NCBI GenBank assembly: GCA_035758925.1
Contig: DASTVV010000001.1
Location: 7,252 to 71,251, forward strand
DNA: 64,000 nt
Direction of reading: 5' to 3'
Source of the DNA: DASPMP01 sp035758925
GTDB taxonomy: Bacteria > Gemmatimonadota > Gemmatimonadetes > Gemmatimonadales > Gemmatimonadaceae
Of this stretch, positions 25,851 through 34,524 are shown one piece after another. The translations under genes were made by a program, and so were the position numbers. The notes beneath the pieces are model-generated. The model had not been told where the DNA came from and did not search any database. It saw only the letters and a list, made by a program, of their open reading frames with translations. How positions within the stretch are numbered: position 1 is the stretch's first letter; every line of letters starts with the position of its first letter.

Positions 25851-26951
25851 ATGCTGAAGCTCGGAATTGTCGGACTCCCCAATGTCGGGAAGTCCTCTCT
25901 TTTCAATGCCCTGACTGCCGCCGGCGCCTCCGCGGAGAACTACCCGTTCTGCACCGTCGAGCCCAACGTCGGCATGGTGGAGGTGCCGGATCCCCGACTG
26001 ACCCGAATTTCAGCCATCGTCCAGCCGAAGAAGACCGTGCCAGCCGTGGTCCAGTTCGTCGACATCGCGGGGCTGGTCAGGGGCGCCGCGGAAGGCGAGG
26101 GGCTCGGCAACAAGTTCCTCGCCAACATTCGCGAGACAGACGCAATCGTTCAGGTGGTTCGCTGCTTCGAGGACCCGGACGTCACTCACGTCATGGGAGG
26201 CGTCGATCCCGTTCGCGATCGCGAAGTGATCGAGTTCGAGTTGGCGCTCGCCGACCTCACGACCGTGGAGAAGCGTCTCGACCGGACCCAGCGTGCCGCG
26301 CGCATCGGCGAAAAGGAGGCGCAAGCAGAGCTGCCCGTGCTCCAGAAGGCCCACGAATTCCTGAAGGAAGGTCGCGGGATATGGGAGGCCGGATTCACTG
26401 CGGACCAGCTCGAGCTCCTCGGTCCCCTGACGCTGCTCACGGCCAAGCCGATGCTGTACGCGGCAAACGTGAGCGACAGCGAGCTGTCGGGCGAGGAAGG
26501 GAAGCACCTCAAGGCGCTCAGGGCCGCGATCGCGCAGAGCCACGAGCCCGCGGAAGTCGTGCCGTTCTCGGCGAAGATCGAGGCCGAGCTGTCGGAGTTG
26601 ACCGGCGACGAGCGGGCGGAGTTCCTGCATTCGCTCGGCATCGAGTCCGCGGGGCTGGATCGCCTGATTCGCGCCAGCTATCACCTGCTTGGGCTGCAGA
26701 CGTACTTCACTGCCGGCGAACAGGAAGTGCGCGCATGGACCATCCATCGCGGCGACACCGCGCCACGCGCCGCCGGCGTCATTCACACTGATTTCGAGCG
26801 CGGCTTCATTCGCGCCGAGACCGCGAGTTACGACGACTTCACGTCGAACGACGGCTGGAAGGGCGCGCGCGAAAAGGGCGTGGTGCGCGCGGAAGGAAAG
26901 GAGTACGTCGTGAAGGATGGGGACGTGATGCTGTTCCGGTTCAACGTGTGA
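25851..26951 (+). CDS. ychF: Redox-regulated ATPase YchF (OLA1 family)
   Basis: A 366-residue Obg-like P-loop ATPase associated with ribosomes and oxidative stress control. G1 is GLPNVGKSSLFNALT (8-22), then DIAGLVRGAAEGEGLGNKFL, and the YchF-specific NVSD in place of the usual NKxD, giving ATP preference. The C-terminal TGS-like domain (about 275-364) contains FFTAG-type YFTAGEQEVRAWT and DGDVMLFRFNV. The length is typical. Confidence 0.95.
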   Translation: MLKLGIVGLPNVGKSSLFNALTAAGASAENYPFCTVEPNVGMVEVPDPRLTRISAIVQPKKTVPAVVQFVDIAGLVRGAAEGEGLGNKFLANIRETDAIVQVVRCFEDPDVTHVMGGVDPVRDREVIEFELALADLTTVEKRLDRTQRAARIGEKEAQAELPVLQKAHEFLKEGRGIWEAGFTADQLELLGPLTLLTAKPMLYAANVSDSELSGEEGKHLKALRAAIAQSHEPAEVVPFSAKIEAELSELTGDERAEFLHSLGIESAGLDRLIRASYHLLGLQTYFTAGEQEVRAWTIHRGDTAPRAAGVIHTDFERGFIRAETASYDDFTSNDGWKGAREKGVVRAEGKEYVVKDGDVMLFRFNV

Positions 26952-26962
26952 AGAGCAAATAC

Positions 26963-27044
26963 GGAATGGGAAATGGGAAGGGGAATCGGCGCGTGGGCTC
27001 GAGTCTCTAACGAGCCCATTCCCATTCCCATCACCCATTCCGCC
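26963..27044. repeat. Intergenic inverted repeat between ychF and pth, GGGAATGG units
   Basis: CGGAATGGGAAATGGGAAGG on the left and CCCATTCCCATTCCCATCAC plus CCATTCCG on the right, closed by a GGGCTCGAG/CGAGCCC inner stem around 26995-27017. It fills the space between two convergent stop codons and probably acts as a bidirectional terminator. Confidence 0.8.
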
Positions 27045-27050
27045 TTTGGG

Positions 27051-27641
27051 CTATCCTCCTCCGACCTTCCCCAACTTGTTGAACCGGTTCATCGCGACGT
27101 GCGGCCCTTCCTTCAGCCACGTCTCGGCCAATTCCGTTAGAGCGGGGAACAGGGCGCGCACGATCTTTTCATCGCGCTTCCCGAAATCAGAGAGCACGTA
27201 GTCGGCAAGATCGCCGCGCCGCGACGGATCCTCGGGCCCCACGCCGATGCGCAGGCGCGCGTACTCCTGGGTGTTCGCGGCCGCTTCGATGCTCTTGAGT
27301 CCGTTGTGTCCGCCCGCCGAGCCGCCGGCACGAACTCGAAACGCGCCCACGGGTAGCGCGACCTCGTCCACGATGACGAGGAGGTCGCGCATCGTGCTCC
27401 AGCCCTCGCGTCGCAGGTACGGACGCAGCGTGACGCCGCTCAGGTTCATGTACGTTTGCGGCTTCACCAGGCGCACGCGCTGGCCGCCCACGGAGCCGGA
27501 AGCAACGCGCGACTGGCCGTCCTTTTTCCACCCATCGAAACGCCAAACGTCGGCGAGGTGGTCCACTACCCACCAGCCGACGTTGTGTCGCGTGCGCTCG
27601 TAATCGGGGCCGGGGTTTCCCAGCCCCATGATGACTTTCAT
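27051..27641 (-). CDS. pth: Peptidyl-tRNA hydrolase
   Basis: A 196-residue Pth that frees tRNA from stalled peptidyl-tRNA. Catalytic residues appear in the expected motifs: GLGNPGPDYERTRHNVG (with the catalytic His of RHN), KPQTYMNLSG and the Asp in VIVDEVALPVG, then GGSAGGHNGLKSIE. Length and order are typical. rplY lies upstream (57 bases), the usual rplY-pth pairing. Confidence 0.95.
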   Translation of the reverse strand: MKVIMGLGNPGPDYERTRHNVGWWVVDHLADVWRFDGWKKDGQSRVASGSVGGQRVRLVKPQTYMNLSGVTLRPYLRREGWSTMRDLLVIVDEVALPVGAFRVRAGGSAGGHNGLKSIEAAANTQEYARLRIGVGPEDPSRRGDLADYVLSDFGKRDEKIVRALFPALTELAETWLKEGPHVAMNRFNKLGKVGGG

Positions 27642-27697
27642 TGGTTCGGTATCGCTCGCTGCGGCACGACCAAGGAGCGCCGAGAAGAGCTCGCGGA

Positions 27698-28375
27698 TCA
27701 GCTTTCCTGTTCCTCTCCCTCTTCCTCAGCCTTCGGCTTGCGAATGAGCTCGGGCTCAGCTGCCGCCTCAGGGGCAGCAAGCGCGCCTTCAGCCGCGGCC
27801 GGGGCCACCTCTTCCTCGACGACCGGCGCCGAGACCGTCGCGACCGTCGTCTCCGGATCGTCCGTCGTCTCGACGCCTTCCGGCAGCTTGAGGTCGGACA
27901 CGTGCAGGCCGTGGCCGATGGTCAGCGGCGTGACGTCGACGTCGATGTGATCCGGAATGTTCGCCGGATCGCAACGTACGTGCAGCTGGTGAATGACCTC
28001 CTCGAGGATACCGCCTGAGTTCTTCACGCCGTCGGCCGTACCGACGAACCGCAGCGGAACGCTCACGACGACCTTTTCGCCAGCCACCAGCTCCTGGAAA
28101 TCGATGTGGATTACGGACCGGCGAATGGGATCGCGCTGCAGCTCGCGAACGAGCGTCCGCGCGGTCTTGCCGTCGAGCGCAAGCTCGATGACGGTGCTGG
28201 TGATGCGGACTCGCTCCGCCAGACGCTCGAACTCGCGGGCGTTCACGGTGAGCGCCTGCGGCTCGCGGCCGTGGCCGTAGATGACGCCAGGGACCTGGCC
28301 CTGCGCGCGCAGTTTCCGCGCGACACCCTTGCCTGTTTCCTTGCGCGGATTCGCGCCCAATGATGCGGTTGCCAT
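27698..28375 (-). CDS. rplY: 50S ribosomal protein L25/general stress protein Ctc
   Basis: A 225-residue long-form L25 (CTC/TL5 type), binding 5S rRNA. The N-terminal domain has RKETGKGVARKLRAQGQVPGVIYG, and the second domain HIDFQELVAGEKVVVSVPL and HIDVDVTPLTIGHGLHVSDL. The final 45 residues are an Ala/Glu-rich tail. GAAGGA precedes the ATG. It is probably cotranscribed with pth. A GGAGG-CTGCGT-CCTCC hairpin (28441-28456) lies in its leader. Confidence 0.93.
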   Translation of the reverse strand: MATASLGANPRKETGKGVARKLRAQGQVPGVIYGHGREPQALTVNAREFERLAERVRITSTVIELALDGKTARTLVRELQRDPIRRSVIHIDFQELVAGEKVVVSVPLRFVGTADGVKNSGGILEEVIHQLHVRCDPANIPDHIDVDVTPLTIGHGLHVSDLKLPEGVETTDDPETTVATVSAPVVEEEVAPAAAEGALAAPEAAAEPELIRKPKAEEEGEEQES

Positions 28376-28496
28376 TGCTCGTTTTCCTTCAGATTCGTTG
28401 ATCGACTTCGCAGGCTTCGCTCCGCGCGCTTCTACTCTCAGGAGGCTGCGTCCTCCCTACCATACGCACTGAAAGCGTTTGTTGCTCGAACTACAG

Positions 28497-28562
28497 GTGG
28501 GCTTGGGGTCCACGGCGTGCGGACGCCTCAGACCTCACACCCCCCAACCTCATACTCCCACC
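28497..28562 (-). repeat. Imperfect hairpin overlapping the end of prs, GGTGGG/CCCCCCAAC arms
   Basis: GGTGGG at 28497 pairs with CCCACC at 28557, and TTGGGGTC pairs loosely with the C-run of CACACCCCCCAACC. A compact GGCGT-GCGG-ACGCC stem sits in the middle. The prs stop codon (28550-28552) lies inside the right arm, so the element belongs to the end of the prs transcript and may be its terminator. The remaining gap to rplY is otherwise empty. Confidence 0.6.
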
Positions 28563-29524
28563 GGAATCTGCTCCTCAAACAACGAGCTGACCGACTGCTC
28601 GGCGTGCGTCAGACGCACGGCCTTGGCCAGCAGCTCTCCCACGTTCAGTACCGTCAACTTGTCGAAGAGCCGCTCCGGCGGGATCGCGACCGTATTAGTG
28701 ACCGCGACTTCCTTGATCGGTGCCTGAATCAGGCGCTCGCGAGCCGGACCGGACAGCAGTGCATGCGTCGCGCAGACGTAGACGTCGCCGGCGCCGCGCC
28801 GCTTGAGGGCTTCCGCGGCTTCGGACACTGTTCCCGCCGTGTCGATCATGTCGTCGACCAGGATGCAGTGCATGCCTTCCACTTCGCCGACGACGTTCAT
28901 GACTTCGGAAACGTTGGCTCGCGTCCGCCGCTTGTCGATGATGGCCAGCGAAGCGTTCAGTCGCTTGGCGAACCCGCGTGCCATTTTCGCCGAGCCGACG
29001 TCGGGCGCGACAACGGCGACGTCTCGCAACTGTTTGCGACGGTAGTGCGCGGTGAACACCGGCATCGCGTACAGGTGATCCACGGGGATATCGAAGAAGC
29101 CCTGCAGCTGGTGCTGGTGGAAATCGATGCCCAACACACGGTGCGCCCCGGCTGTGACGATCATGTTCGCCAACAACTTTGCGCCGATCGCGACGCGCGG
29201 CTGATCCTTGCGGTCCTGCCGCGAATAGCCGTAGTACGGCATCACCACGGTGACGCGAGCAGCGCTGGCACGCTTGGCCGCGTCGATCATCAACAGCATC
29301 TCCATGATGTTCTCGGCCGGCGGATTCGTCGGCTGAATGATGAAGACGTCGTTGCCGCGGACGTTCTCGTCGATGCGAACGAAGATCTCGCCGTCGGCAA
29401 AGCGCGACATCGTCACCTTGCACAGCTCGACGCCGATGTGACGCGCCATCTCTTCCGCGAGCGGCCTGTTGGCCGTTCCGGCGAGGAGCTTGAAGCCGTG
29501 ACTGGGAACCGAGAGACCGTCCAT
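28550..29524 (-). CDS. prs: Ribose-phosphate pyrophosphokinase
   Basis: A 324-residue PRPP synthase. The ATG at 29524 begins MDGLSVPSHGFKLLAGTANR; a longer frame would extend into the upstream repeat and is rejected. Motifs: SRFADGEIFVRI, PYYGYSRQDRKDQPRVAIGAK, the catalytic KRR flexible loop, and the PRPP-binding ILVDDMIDTAGTV. It makes PRPP for nucleotides, histidine and tryptophan. ispE lies just upstream beyond tRNA-Gln, an arrangement common in bacteria. Confidence 0.95.
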   Translation of the reverse strand: MDGLSVPSHGFKLLAGTANRPLAEEMARHIGVELCKVTMSRFADGEIFVRIDENVRGNDVFIIQPTNPPAENIMEMLLMIDAAKRASAARVTVVMPYYGYSRQDRKDQPRVAIGAKLLANMIVTAGAHRVLGIDFHQHQLQGFFDIPVDHLYAMPVFTAHYRRKQLRDVAVVAPDVGSAKMARGFAKRLNASLAIIDKRRTRANVSEVMNVVGEVEGMHCILVDDMIDTAGTVSEAAEALKRRGAGDVYVCATHALLSGPARERLIQAPIKEVAVTNTVAIPPERLFDKLTVLNVGELLAKAVRLTHAEQSVSSLFEEQIPVGV

Positions 29525-29533
29525 TGACTCGGG

Positions 29534-29622
29534 AACTGCGGAATGGGGAATGGGAATGGGAATGGGCGGCGGGCCGGGATTATGGAATGGGCCCATTCCC
29601 ATTCCCGCTTCCCATTCCGCGG
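29534..29622. repeat. Inverted repeat between tRNA-Gln and prs, GGGAATGG units
   Basis: The left arm CTGCGGAATGGGGAATGGGA pairs with TCCCATTCCCGCTTCCCATT and CCGCGG on the right; a short GGGCGGCGGGCC region turns the hairpin. It lies 10 bases upstream of the prs start and 15 bases past the tRNA-Gln 3' end, so it may terminate the tRNA transcript or lie in the prs leader. Confidence 0.8.
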
Positions 29623-29636
29623 TCCTGCGCTTCCCA

Positions 29637-29707
29637 TTGCCCCCGGTGGATTCGAACCACCATTCTCGGATCCAAAGTCCGATGTCCTGCCGTTGGACGA
29701 GGGGGCA
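29637..29707 (-). tRNA. tRNA-Gln (anticodon TTG)
   Basis: All four arms fold: acceptor TGCCCCC with GGGGGCA, D-arm GTCC-AACGGCA-GGAC, anticodon stem TCGGA/TCCGA with loop CTTTGGA (anticodon TTG), T-arm GGTGG-TTCGAAT-CCACC, and discriminator A. The 3' CCA is not encoded. 71 bases. Confidence 0.93.
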
Positions 29708-29710
29708 AAC

Positions 29711-29759
29711 GCTCGCTTAGCGAGCCAATAAAGTTATTCCTGGACTTCGACTTGGACAA
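29711..29759 (-). promoter_or_regulatory. Candidate promoter and palindrome upstream of tRNA-Gln
   Basis: On the minus strand TTGTCC (29759-29754) and TAACTT (29736-29731) are 17 bases apart, so a promoter could start inside the end of ispE. Between it and the tRNA lies a perfect palindrome GCTCGCT-T-AGCGAGC (29711-29725), which could also close ispE transcription. The -10 match is weak. Confidence 0.3.
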
Positions 29760-30663
29760 CTCGCGAGCTCGTCCGCGTCGCGATGACGACTGCGTCGATT
29801 CCGAGGTCCGTTCCCCTTGGGGCCGTCCCCTCGAACAGCCCGAAAACAGTGGAGCCGGATCCGCTCATCCGGGCCACCAGCGCGCCCGCCGCGGCCAGGC
29901 GTTCCCGATACTCCCGTAGCCTTGGATGACGCGCCTCGACCGCTGATTCAAAATCGTTCCCGGCAAACTGCCCGTGCGCGTAGATCAACCACTGAGGAGC
30001 CAGCATTTCGACCAGGCCTGAGCGTGCAAAGTCTGCGCGCTCGCCGGTCCTGGCCCTGGCGTCGTCCAGCCAGCGGTAGGCGTCGGCCGTGGAAACGGCA
30101 AAGTCCGGGATGACCAGAAGCAGCTCGGCGGATGGCGGCACCTGGGCTGGAGGGACCGGCTGCAGTCGCTCTCCTCGGCCGGTCGCCAGGTCCAATATGT
30201 CCTCGCTCGCGAGGAAGGCGACGTCTGACCCGAGCGACGCGGCCAGTTCGTGGAGCGCGTCCGCGCTCAGCGGCTGCGGCGCGAGCCGCTGGAGTGTGCG
30301 AAGCACCGCTCCGGCGTCGGCGCTTCCGCCGCCGAGCCCCCCGCCCACCGGAATGTGCTTGGTGAGCTCGATCGAGAATCCGCGCGGCCATCCTGCCCGC
30401 GCGGAGTAAGCCTCGGCGGCGCGAAACGCGAGGTTCGTCTCCCTCGGACCAAGCCCGCCTGGCGGCGTCATCGGACCCGTGCAGCGCAACGAGCGCTCGC
30501 TGCCGTTGCCCACCCGCACTTCGATCTCGTCTGCGAGATCGATGCGGTGAAACGCGGTCCGCAGCTCGTGGAATCCTCGGGCGTCAGGGGACGGCGGCCC
30601 AACGTGCAGGAACAGGTTGATCTTTGCCTGCGCACGCACTCGAGCCACGCCCTCCGCCCTCAC
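29734..30663 (-). CDS. ispE: 4-diphosphocytidyl-2-C-methyl-D-erythritol kinase
   Basis: A 309-residue GHMP kinase of the MEP isoprenoid pathway. The start is taken at GTG 30663, which overlaps the stop of the upstream gene (GTGA); other GTGs follow at 30648 and 30639. Motifs: AQAKINLFLHVG near the N-terminus, the ATP loop IPVGGGLGGGSADAGAVL, SDVAFLA, and the C-terminal MSGSGSTVFGLF. The upstream frame into the flippase gene is a shadow. Confidence 0.93.
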   Translation of the reverse strand: MRAEGVARVRAQAKINLFLHVGPPSPDARGFHELRTAFHRIDLADEIEVRVGNGSERSLRCTGPMTPPGGLGPRETNLAFRAAEAYSARAGWPRGFSIELTKHIPVGGGLGGGSADAGAVLRTLQRLAPQPLSADALHELAASLGSDVAFLASEDILDLATGRGERLQPVPPAQVPPSAELLLVIPDFAVSTADAYRWLDDARARTGERADFARSGLVEMLAPQWLIYAHGQFAGNDFESAVEARHPRLREYRERLAAAGALVARMSGSGSTVFGLFEGTAPRGTDLGIDAVVIATRTSSRVVQVEVQE

Positions 30664-31661
30664 GGCCGGACTTGCCTGAGCTGGCTGAGGTGCAGGCCGC
30701 TTTTCGCTACGTAATACAGGCCGATCACCGTGATCGGTACGAGGGACAGCACGTGGTAGGACAGCGCCCACGCCACGGCGAGGTTCTTACTCACGCCATA
30801 GACGCCAAGTCCGGCCACGGCGGCGATCTCGAATGGACCGAAGAAGCCCGGCGTCGATGGCAACGCCACGCCGAGAACGATGAGTCCCTGGACGAACATC
30901 GCGGCGGAGAACGGCGCGTCGATATGGAGCGCACGGAACATGATCCAGAACGCGACGACCTGTGTGAGCCACATCGCCAGGGCCCATCCGAACACGATAA
31001 GGAAGCGTCCCGGATGCCGCAGTACGCTGAGTCCGTCCGCGAACGACCGCAGGAGCGCCTTGCCCGGTTCCTCGAAGCGCGGTGCGACTCGACGCGCGAA
31101 CAGCTCGTAGATCCGGATGAGGCGGCCGGGGAAGAACACGATCGCGTAGAGTGCGGCCGCTACGACGAGGAGTACGACGATGCCGCTCCCCGCATAGTTC
31201 GAAGCCGGCCGGCCGGCCACCATGGTGTCCGCGGGCAGCCGCGGGTCGAACATCGCCAGCACCATCAGGAGGATGACGATGACGCCATCGAAGACACGAT
31301 CCACGACGAGCGACGCGAACGCTGCCGAGAATGTGACGCTGGTCTCACGCGACAACACGTAGGCGCGAACCAGCTCGCCGGCGCGTGCCGGCAGGATGTT
31401 GTTCGCCATGAACCCGATGGCGGTCGCGCGCCACAGGGGTCCGTACGGAAGATTCGGCGCAACGGGGTGGAGAATCGGACGCCAGCGGATGGCCCGCAGC
31501 GGAAATACCATCGTCGCCAGCACCACGGCGATGATGACGAGTGGGACGTTGGCGGCGCGCAGGTCGGCGCGCACGTCCGACCAGCTGACGTTGTGCAGCG
31601 CCAGCCACAACAGGAACACCGTCAGCGCCAGGCCGATTGCCCCGCGCCAGGAGACTCTCAT
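30660..31661 (-). CDS. Lysylphosphatidylglycerol synthase TM region/UPF0104 family membrane protein
   Basis: A 333-residue polytopic protein with about eight to nine membrane segments, starting at ATG 31661 (MRVSWRGAIGLALTVFLLW). The RWRPIL, GFMANNILPARAGELVRAYVL, SLVVDRVFDG and PSTPGFFGPFE motifs are those of the UPF0104/AglD family (flippase-like, related to the membrane part of MprF). Members move or modify isoprenoid-linked or phospholipid substrates. Being coupled to ispE hints at polyprenyl-lipid biology, but this is inference. It follows the Hpt-like gene by 22 bases. Confidence 0.8.
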   Translation of the reverse strand: MRVSWRGAIGLALTVFLLWLALHNVSWSDVRADLRAANVPLVIIAVVLATMVFPLRAIRWRPILHPVAPNLPYGPLWRATAIGFMANNILPARAGELVRAYVLSRETSVTFSAAFASLVVDRVFDGVIVILLMVLAMFDPRLPADTMVAGRPASNYAGSGIVVLLVVAAALYAIVFFPGRLIRIYELFARRVAPRFEEPGKALLRSFADGLSVLRHPGRFLIVFGWALAMWLTQVVAFWIMFRALHIDAPFSAAMFVQGLIVLGVALPSTPGFFGPFEIAAVAGLGVYGVSKNLAVAWALSYHVLSLVPITVIGLYYVAKSGLHLSQLRQVRP

Positions 31662-31683
31662 CGTGGGATGATTCGAGGTCGGA

Positions 31684-33234
31684 TCAGTCCGCGCGCGCCA
31701 GATCGACGAGGTCCAGAATCTCCTCGACCACCTCTTGAGACGGAGGCGTTCCGGACGTCCGGATGGCGTCGCGCAGCTCGCCGGCGCGATCCAGCGCCGC
31801 GCGTCCGCGATAGAGCAAGCTGTCGATCGCGACGACGTCCTTGTCTTCGGCGACCGGAGCTGGTTCCGCCAGGCGCTCTTCGGAGAGCGACTCGAAGGCC
31901 GCGATGGTGTTGTCCAGCGAGCGCCGCGGCTCCGGTTTTCCGGGCGCTTCGAAGACGCGGGCGTGCGCCGACGGACGCGCCGGTTCTTCCGGTACGCTGG
32001 CCGCCGTGACCACGGAACGAGGCTGCGTGGTTCGCGGCGGCGTCTGTGGAATGGCAGCAGTGTGCATCGGCGTCTGCGCGATGGCCGCCGGCGAGATGGT
32101 CGTCGCGAAACTGGCGATCGCATCCAGCGCGGAGACGTTCAACTGGCCGGTGCGCTCCAGATACGCCTCGACGGTCTGCGCCACGGCCATCTGGCCGAAG
32201 CTCGCCGCCGTTGCGCGGATGGCGCGAAGCGCGCGTCCGAGCTGTCCACGCGCGTGCTCGCGCTGGATCTCATCCGTGGCGGCGCGCGCTTCATCGATCA
32301 CCCGGTGCAGGTGCTCGCCCAGGCTCACCACTTCCATGCGGAAACGCTGGGCCGGTGTCGTTGGCGGATTCGGCGCCGCATCCACCACGTGAGGGCCGTG
32401 ATCATTGAAGAAGAGGTCGGCAATCGGCACGACGCGATCCCCGCCCGCGCCGTCCGCCAGCATGGCGTCGAGCGCCGAGAGGAAGCTGGAGTACTGTGGC
32501 GTGGACGTCGTGATGTTGGTGCCTGTGCCGAGACCCGTGGCAATGGCTCGCAGAAGATCCGCCGAGACTCGCAGGAGGTTCACGCGCTCGGGCGACAACC
32601 TCTCCTCGCCAAGCTCCAGCGGGCGAACGGCTGTCTCTGCCGCTTCCGACACCTCGGCGAGGGCCGGGATCTCGCGCATGCCGGCTACGCCTCGCAGCCC
32701 GCGCACACGCCGCAGCACGTTCAACGCGCTTTCCTTGTCGTTCGGCCGCGTCGCGAGCAGCTCCAGTCCGGCGGCGATGTTGCTGGCTTCGGCCGCGAAG
32801 AACTCAGGACTCGCGATTGCCGTCGTCGACCGACTGGGCGCCGCAGTCGCCGGTTCGATGTACCGCGTGAGGTCGGCTATGCGCTTCGTCGCCCACTGAT
32901 CTTCCGCGGGCGACCACGCCCGCGCCGACCGTACGAGCAACTTGAGGTCGTCGACGGCTGCCGTGAGGGCGCCCGCGAGGGCCTCGTCCCAAGGCAGCCT
33001 GCCCGTTCTCAGCGAGCGACCGACGGCTTCGATGGTGGACGCCAGGTCGGCGAAAGTCTTCAGCTTGGCCATCGTCGCGCTGCCACGGAGCGCACGCGCC
33101 ACACGCTGGAGCGCCTCCGCGTCAGGACCGGCGGATGAATCCGACGTGCGCTGGAGGAGCCCGTCGATTTGTTCGACGTACTCGCTGGCCTCCAGCACGA
33201 AGAAGTCGAGAAACGAGCTACCGGGCGCGGTCAT
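31684..33234 (-). CDS. Hpt-like protein with two degenerate phosphotransfer domains
   Basis: A 516-residue, mostly helical protein resembling the N-terminal half of CheA/ChpA-type Hpt arrays. Domain 1 (about 5-125) has ALQRVARALRGSATMAK where canonical Hpt domains have HTLKGSA; the phosphorylated His is R47. Domain 2 (about 140-260) has RRVRGLRGVAGM; the His position is R178. A third helical bundle (310-380) and a long Pro/Ala-rich linker follow, then a helical tail. No kinase, receiver or CheW domain is present. It may be a scaffold or a phosphotransfer decoy. ATG at 33234. Confidence 0.6.
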   Translation of the reverse strand: MTAPGSSFLDFFVLEASEYVEQIDGLLQRTSDSSAGPDAEALQRVARALRGSATMAKLKTFADLASTIEAVGRSLRTGRLPWDEALAGALTAAVDDLKLLVRSARAWSPAEDQWATKRIADLTRYIEPATAAPSRSTTAIASPEFFAAEASNIAAGLELLATRPNDKESALNVLRRVRGLRGVAGMREIPALAEVSEAAETAVRPLELGEERLSPERVNLLRVSADLLRAIATGLGTGTNITTSTPQYSSFLSALDAMLADGAGGDRVVPIADLFFNDHGPHVVDAAPNPPTTPAQRFRMEVVSLGEHLHRVIDEARAATDEIQREHARGQLGRALRAIRATAASFGQMAVAQTVEAYLERTGQLNVSALDAIASFATTISPAAIAQTPMHTAAIPQTPPRTTQPRSVVTAASVPEEPARPSAHARVFEAPGKPEPRRSLDNTIAAFESLSEERLAEPAPVAEDKDVVAIDSLLYRGRAALDRAGELRDAIRTSGTPPSQEVVEEILDLVDLARAD

Positions 33235-33262
33235 AGGCGAAAGGTACTCGGCGCGTGCATCA

Positions 33263-34021
33263 CTATGACGCGGCTCGGGCCGAATCCATCACAGTCCGAA
33301 GCTCTCGGACAGCCTCGATCAGTCCGACGAAGATCGCTCGGCTCACGACTGAGTGGCCGATGTTGAGTTCCTCGATCTCCGCGATCCGGGCAATGGGCGC
33401 GACATTCCGCACGGTCAGGCCGTGGCCGGCGTGGACCGCGAGTCCCAGGCTTGTGCCGAGGCGGGCAGCGTCGGCCAGCGCTCGCAGGGCGGCTGGGTCC
33501 CCGGGATGGTGCGCGTACGTGCCGGTGTGCAGCTCGATCGCGGCGGCGCCCAGCTCGCGCGACTGCTCCACGGTATGGGGCTCCGGACCGATGAATAGAC
33601 TGGTGCGAATGCCGACTTCGTTCATCCGGGCCAGCCCGTGGCGAATGCGCGCGGTATTGTGGCTCAGGTCAAGGCCACCTTCCGTGGTGATCTCTTCGCG
33701 CTTCTCCGGCACGAGTGTCACCTGATGCGGGCGAAGCCTGGCTGCGATGTCCAGCATCTCGTCGGTGCAGGCCATCTCCAGGTTGAGCACCGTGCGGACG
33801 CTCGTGGCGAGGCGCTCGATGTCGTCGTCCTGGATGTGCCGCCGGTCTTCGCGAAGGTGAGCGGTGATGCCGTCCGCGCCAGCGTCCTCGCAGACGCGAG
33901 CCGCATCGACGGGGTCGGGTTCGTCACCGCGGCGCGCTTGTCGAACCGTGGCGACGTGGTCGATGTTGATGTAGAGCCGCTGCCGCCGGACGAGATTCTT
34001 CATTGCTGGCATTTTTGCCAT
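33263..34021 (-). CDS. pdxJ: Pyridoxine 5'-phosphate synthase
   Basis: A 252-residue (or 246 if the in-frame ATG 34003 is used) TIM-barrel enzyme that joins 3-amino-1-hydroxyacetone 1-phosphate and deoxyxylulose 5-phosphate in the DXP-dependent vitamin B6 pathway. Key segments: YINIDHVATVRQARRG, GADGITAHLREDRRHIQDDDI, LNLEMACTDEM, VTLVPEKREEITTEGGLD, IELHTGTYA and AGHGLTVRN, with the catalytic Glu and His residues in place. It is divergent from the following lipoprotein gene. Confidence 0.95.
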   Translation of the reverse strand: MAKMPAMKNLVRRQRLYINIDHVATVRQARRGDEPDPVDAARVCEDAGADGITAHLREDRRHIQDDDIERLATSVRTVLNLEMACTDEMLDIAARLRPHQVTLVPEKREEITTEGGLDLSHNTARIRHGLARMNEVGIRTSLFIGPEPHTVEQSRELGAAAIELHTGTYAHHPGDPAALRALADAARLGTSLGLAVHAGHGLTVRNVAPIARIAEIEELNIGHSVVSRAIFVGLIEAVRELRTVMDSARAAS

Positions 34022-34054
34022 GCGTTAGGTTGGCAGCATCGTTTCGGAGCGTGC

Positions 34055-34519
34055 GTGAAAAAACTAGCGATCTTGTTCGTGCTGGTGGCGAGTTGTTCCA
34101 GGAGCGTGGTCGTGAGCGGGCCACCGACCGCGCCCCTACCGGGCGTCGCCGGAGCGGCCACCCCGAAGGATGCCGTCAAGCGCTTCATGACCGCGGCGCG
34201 CAGTCAGGACCTGCAGGAGATGGGTCTGGCGTGGGGGACTTCGGACGGGCCGGTGCTCACGGAGCACGAAAGCGCCGACGCGAAGCATACTCGCGAGCAG
34301 CGCGAAATCGTGATGATGTGCTATCTCAAGCACGACACGTATCAGGTGAGCAACGATACTCCGGGGACGAACGGCCAGCGGATCCTCGCGGTCGATCTGC
34401 GGTTCAAGGACTTGACGCGTTCGGCAGATTTCACCGTGACGCAAAGCCAGAAGGGCCGGTGGTTCGTGCAAAAGGTCGACATCGAAAAACTGCGCGACAT
34501 CTGCGCGAGGAAGACGTAA
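34055..34519 (+). CDS. Small lipoprotein, hypothetical
   Basis: A 154-residue exported protein. GTG 34055 has GGAG five bases upstream and opens a lipoprotein signal with lipobox LVASC (cysteine 14). The mature part starts with a Pro/Ala linker, then AATPKDAVKRFMTAARSQDLQEMGLAWG, a pattern seen in NTF2-like/DUF4878-type lipoproteins, and ends in a beta-rich region (RILAVDLRFKDL, WFVQKVDIEKLRDIC). Two extra cysteines could form a disulfide. Function unknown. Divergent from pdxJ, convergent with mce. Confidence 0.65.
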   Translation: MKKLAILFVLVASCSRSVVVSGPPTAPLPGVAGAATPKDAVKRFMTAARSQDLQEMGLAWGTSDGPVLTEHESADAKHTREQREIVMMCYLKHDTYQVSNDTPGTNGQRILAVDLRFKDLTRSADFTVTQSQKGRWFVQKVDIEKLRDICARKT

Positions 34520-34524
34520 CGGGT

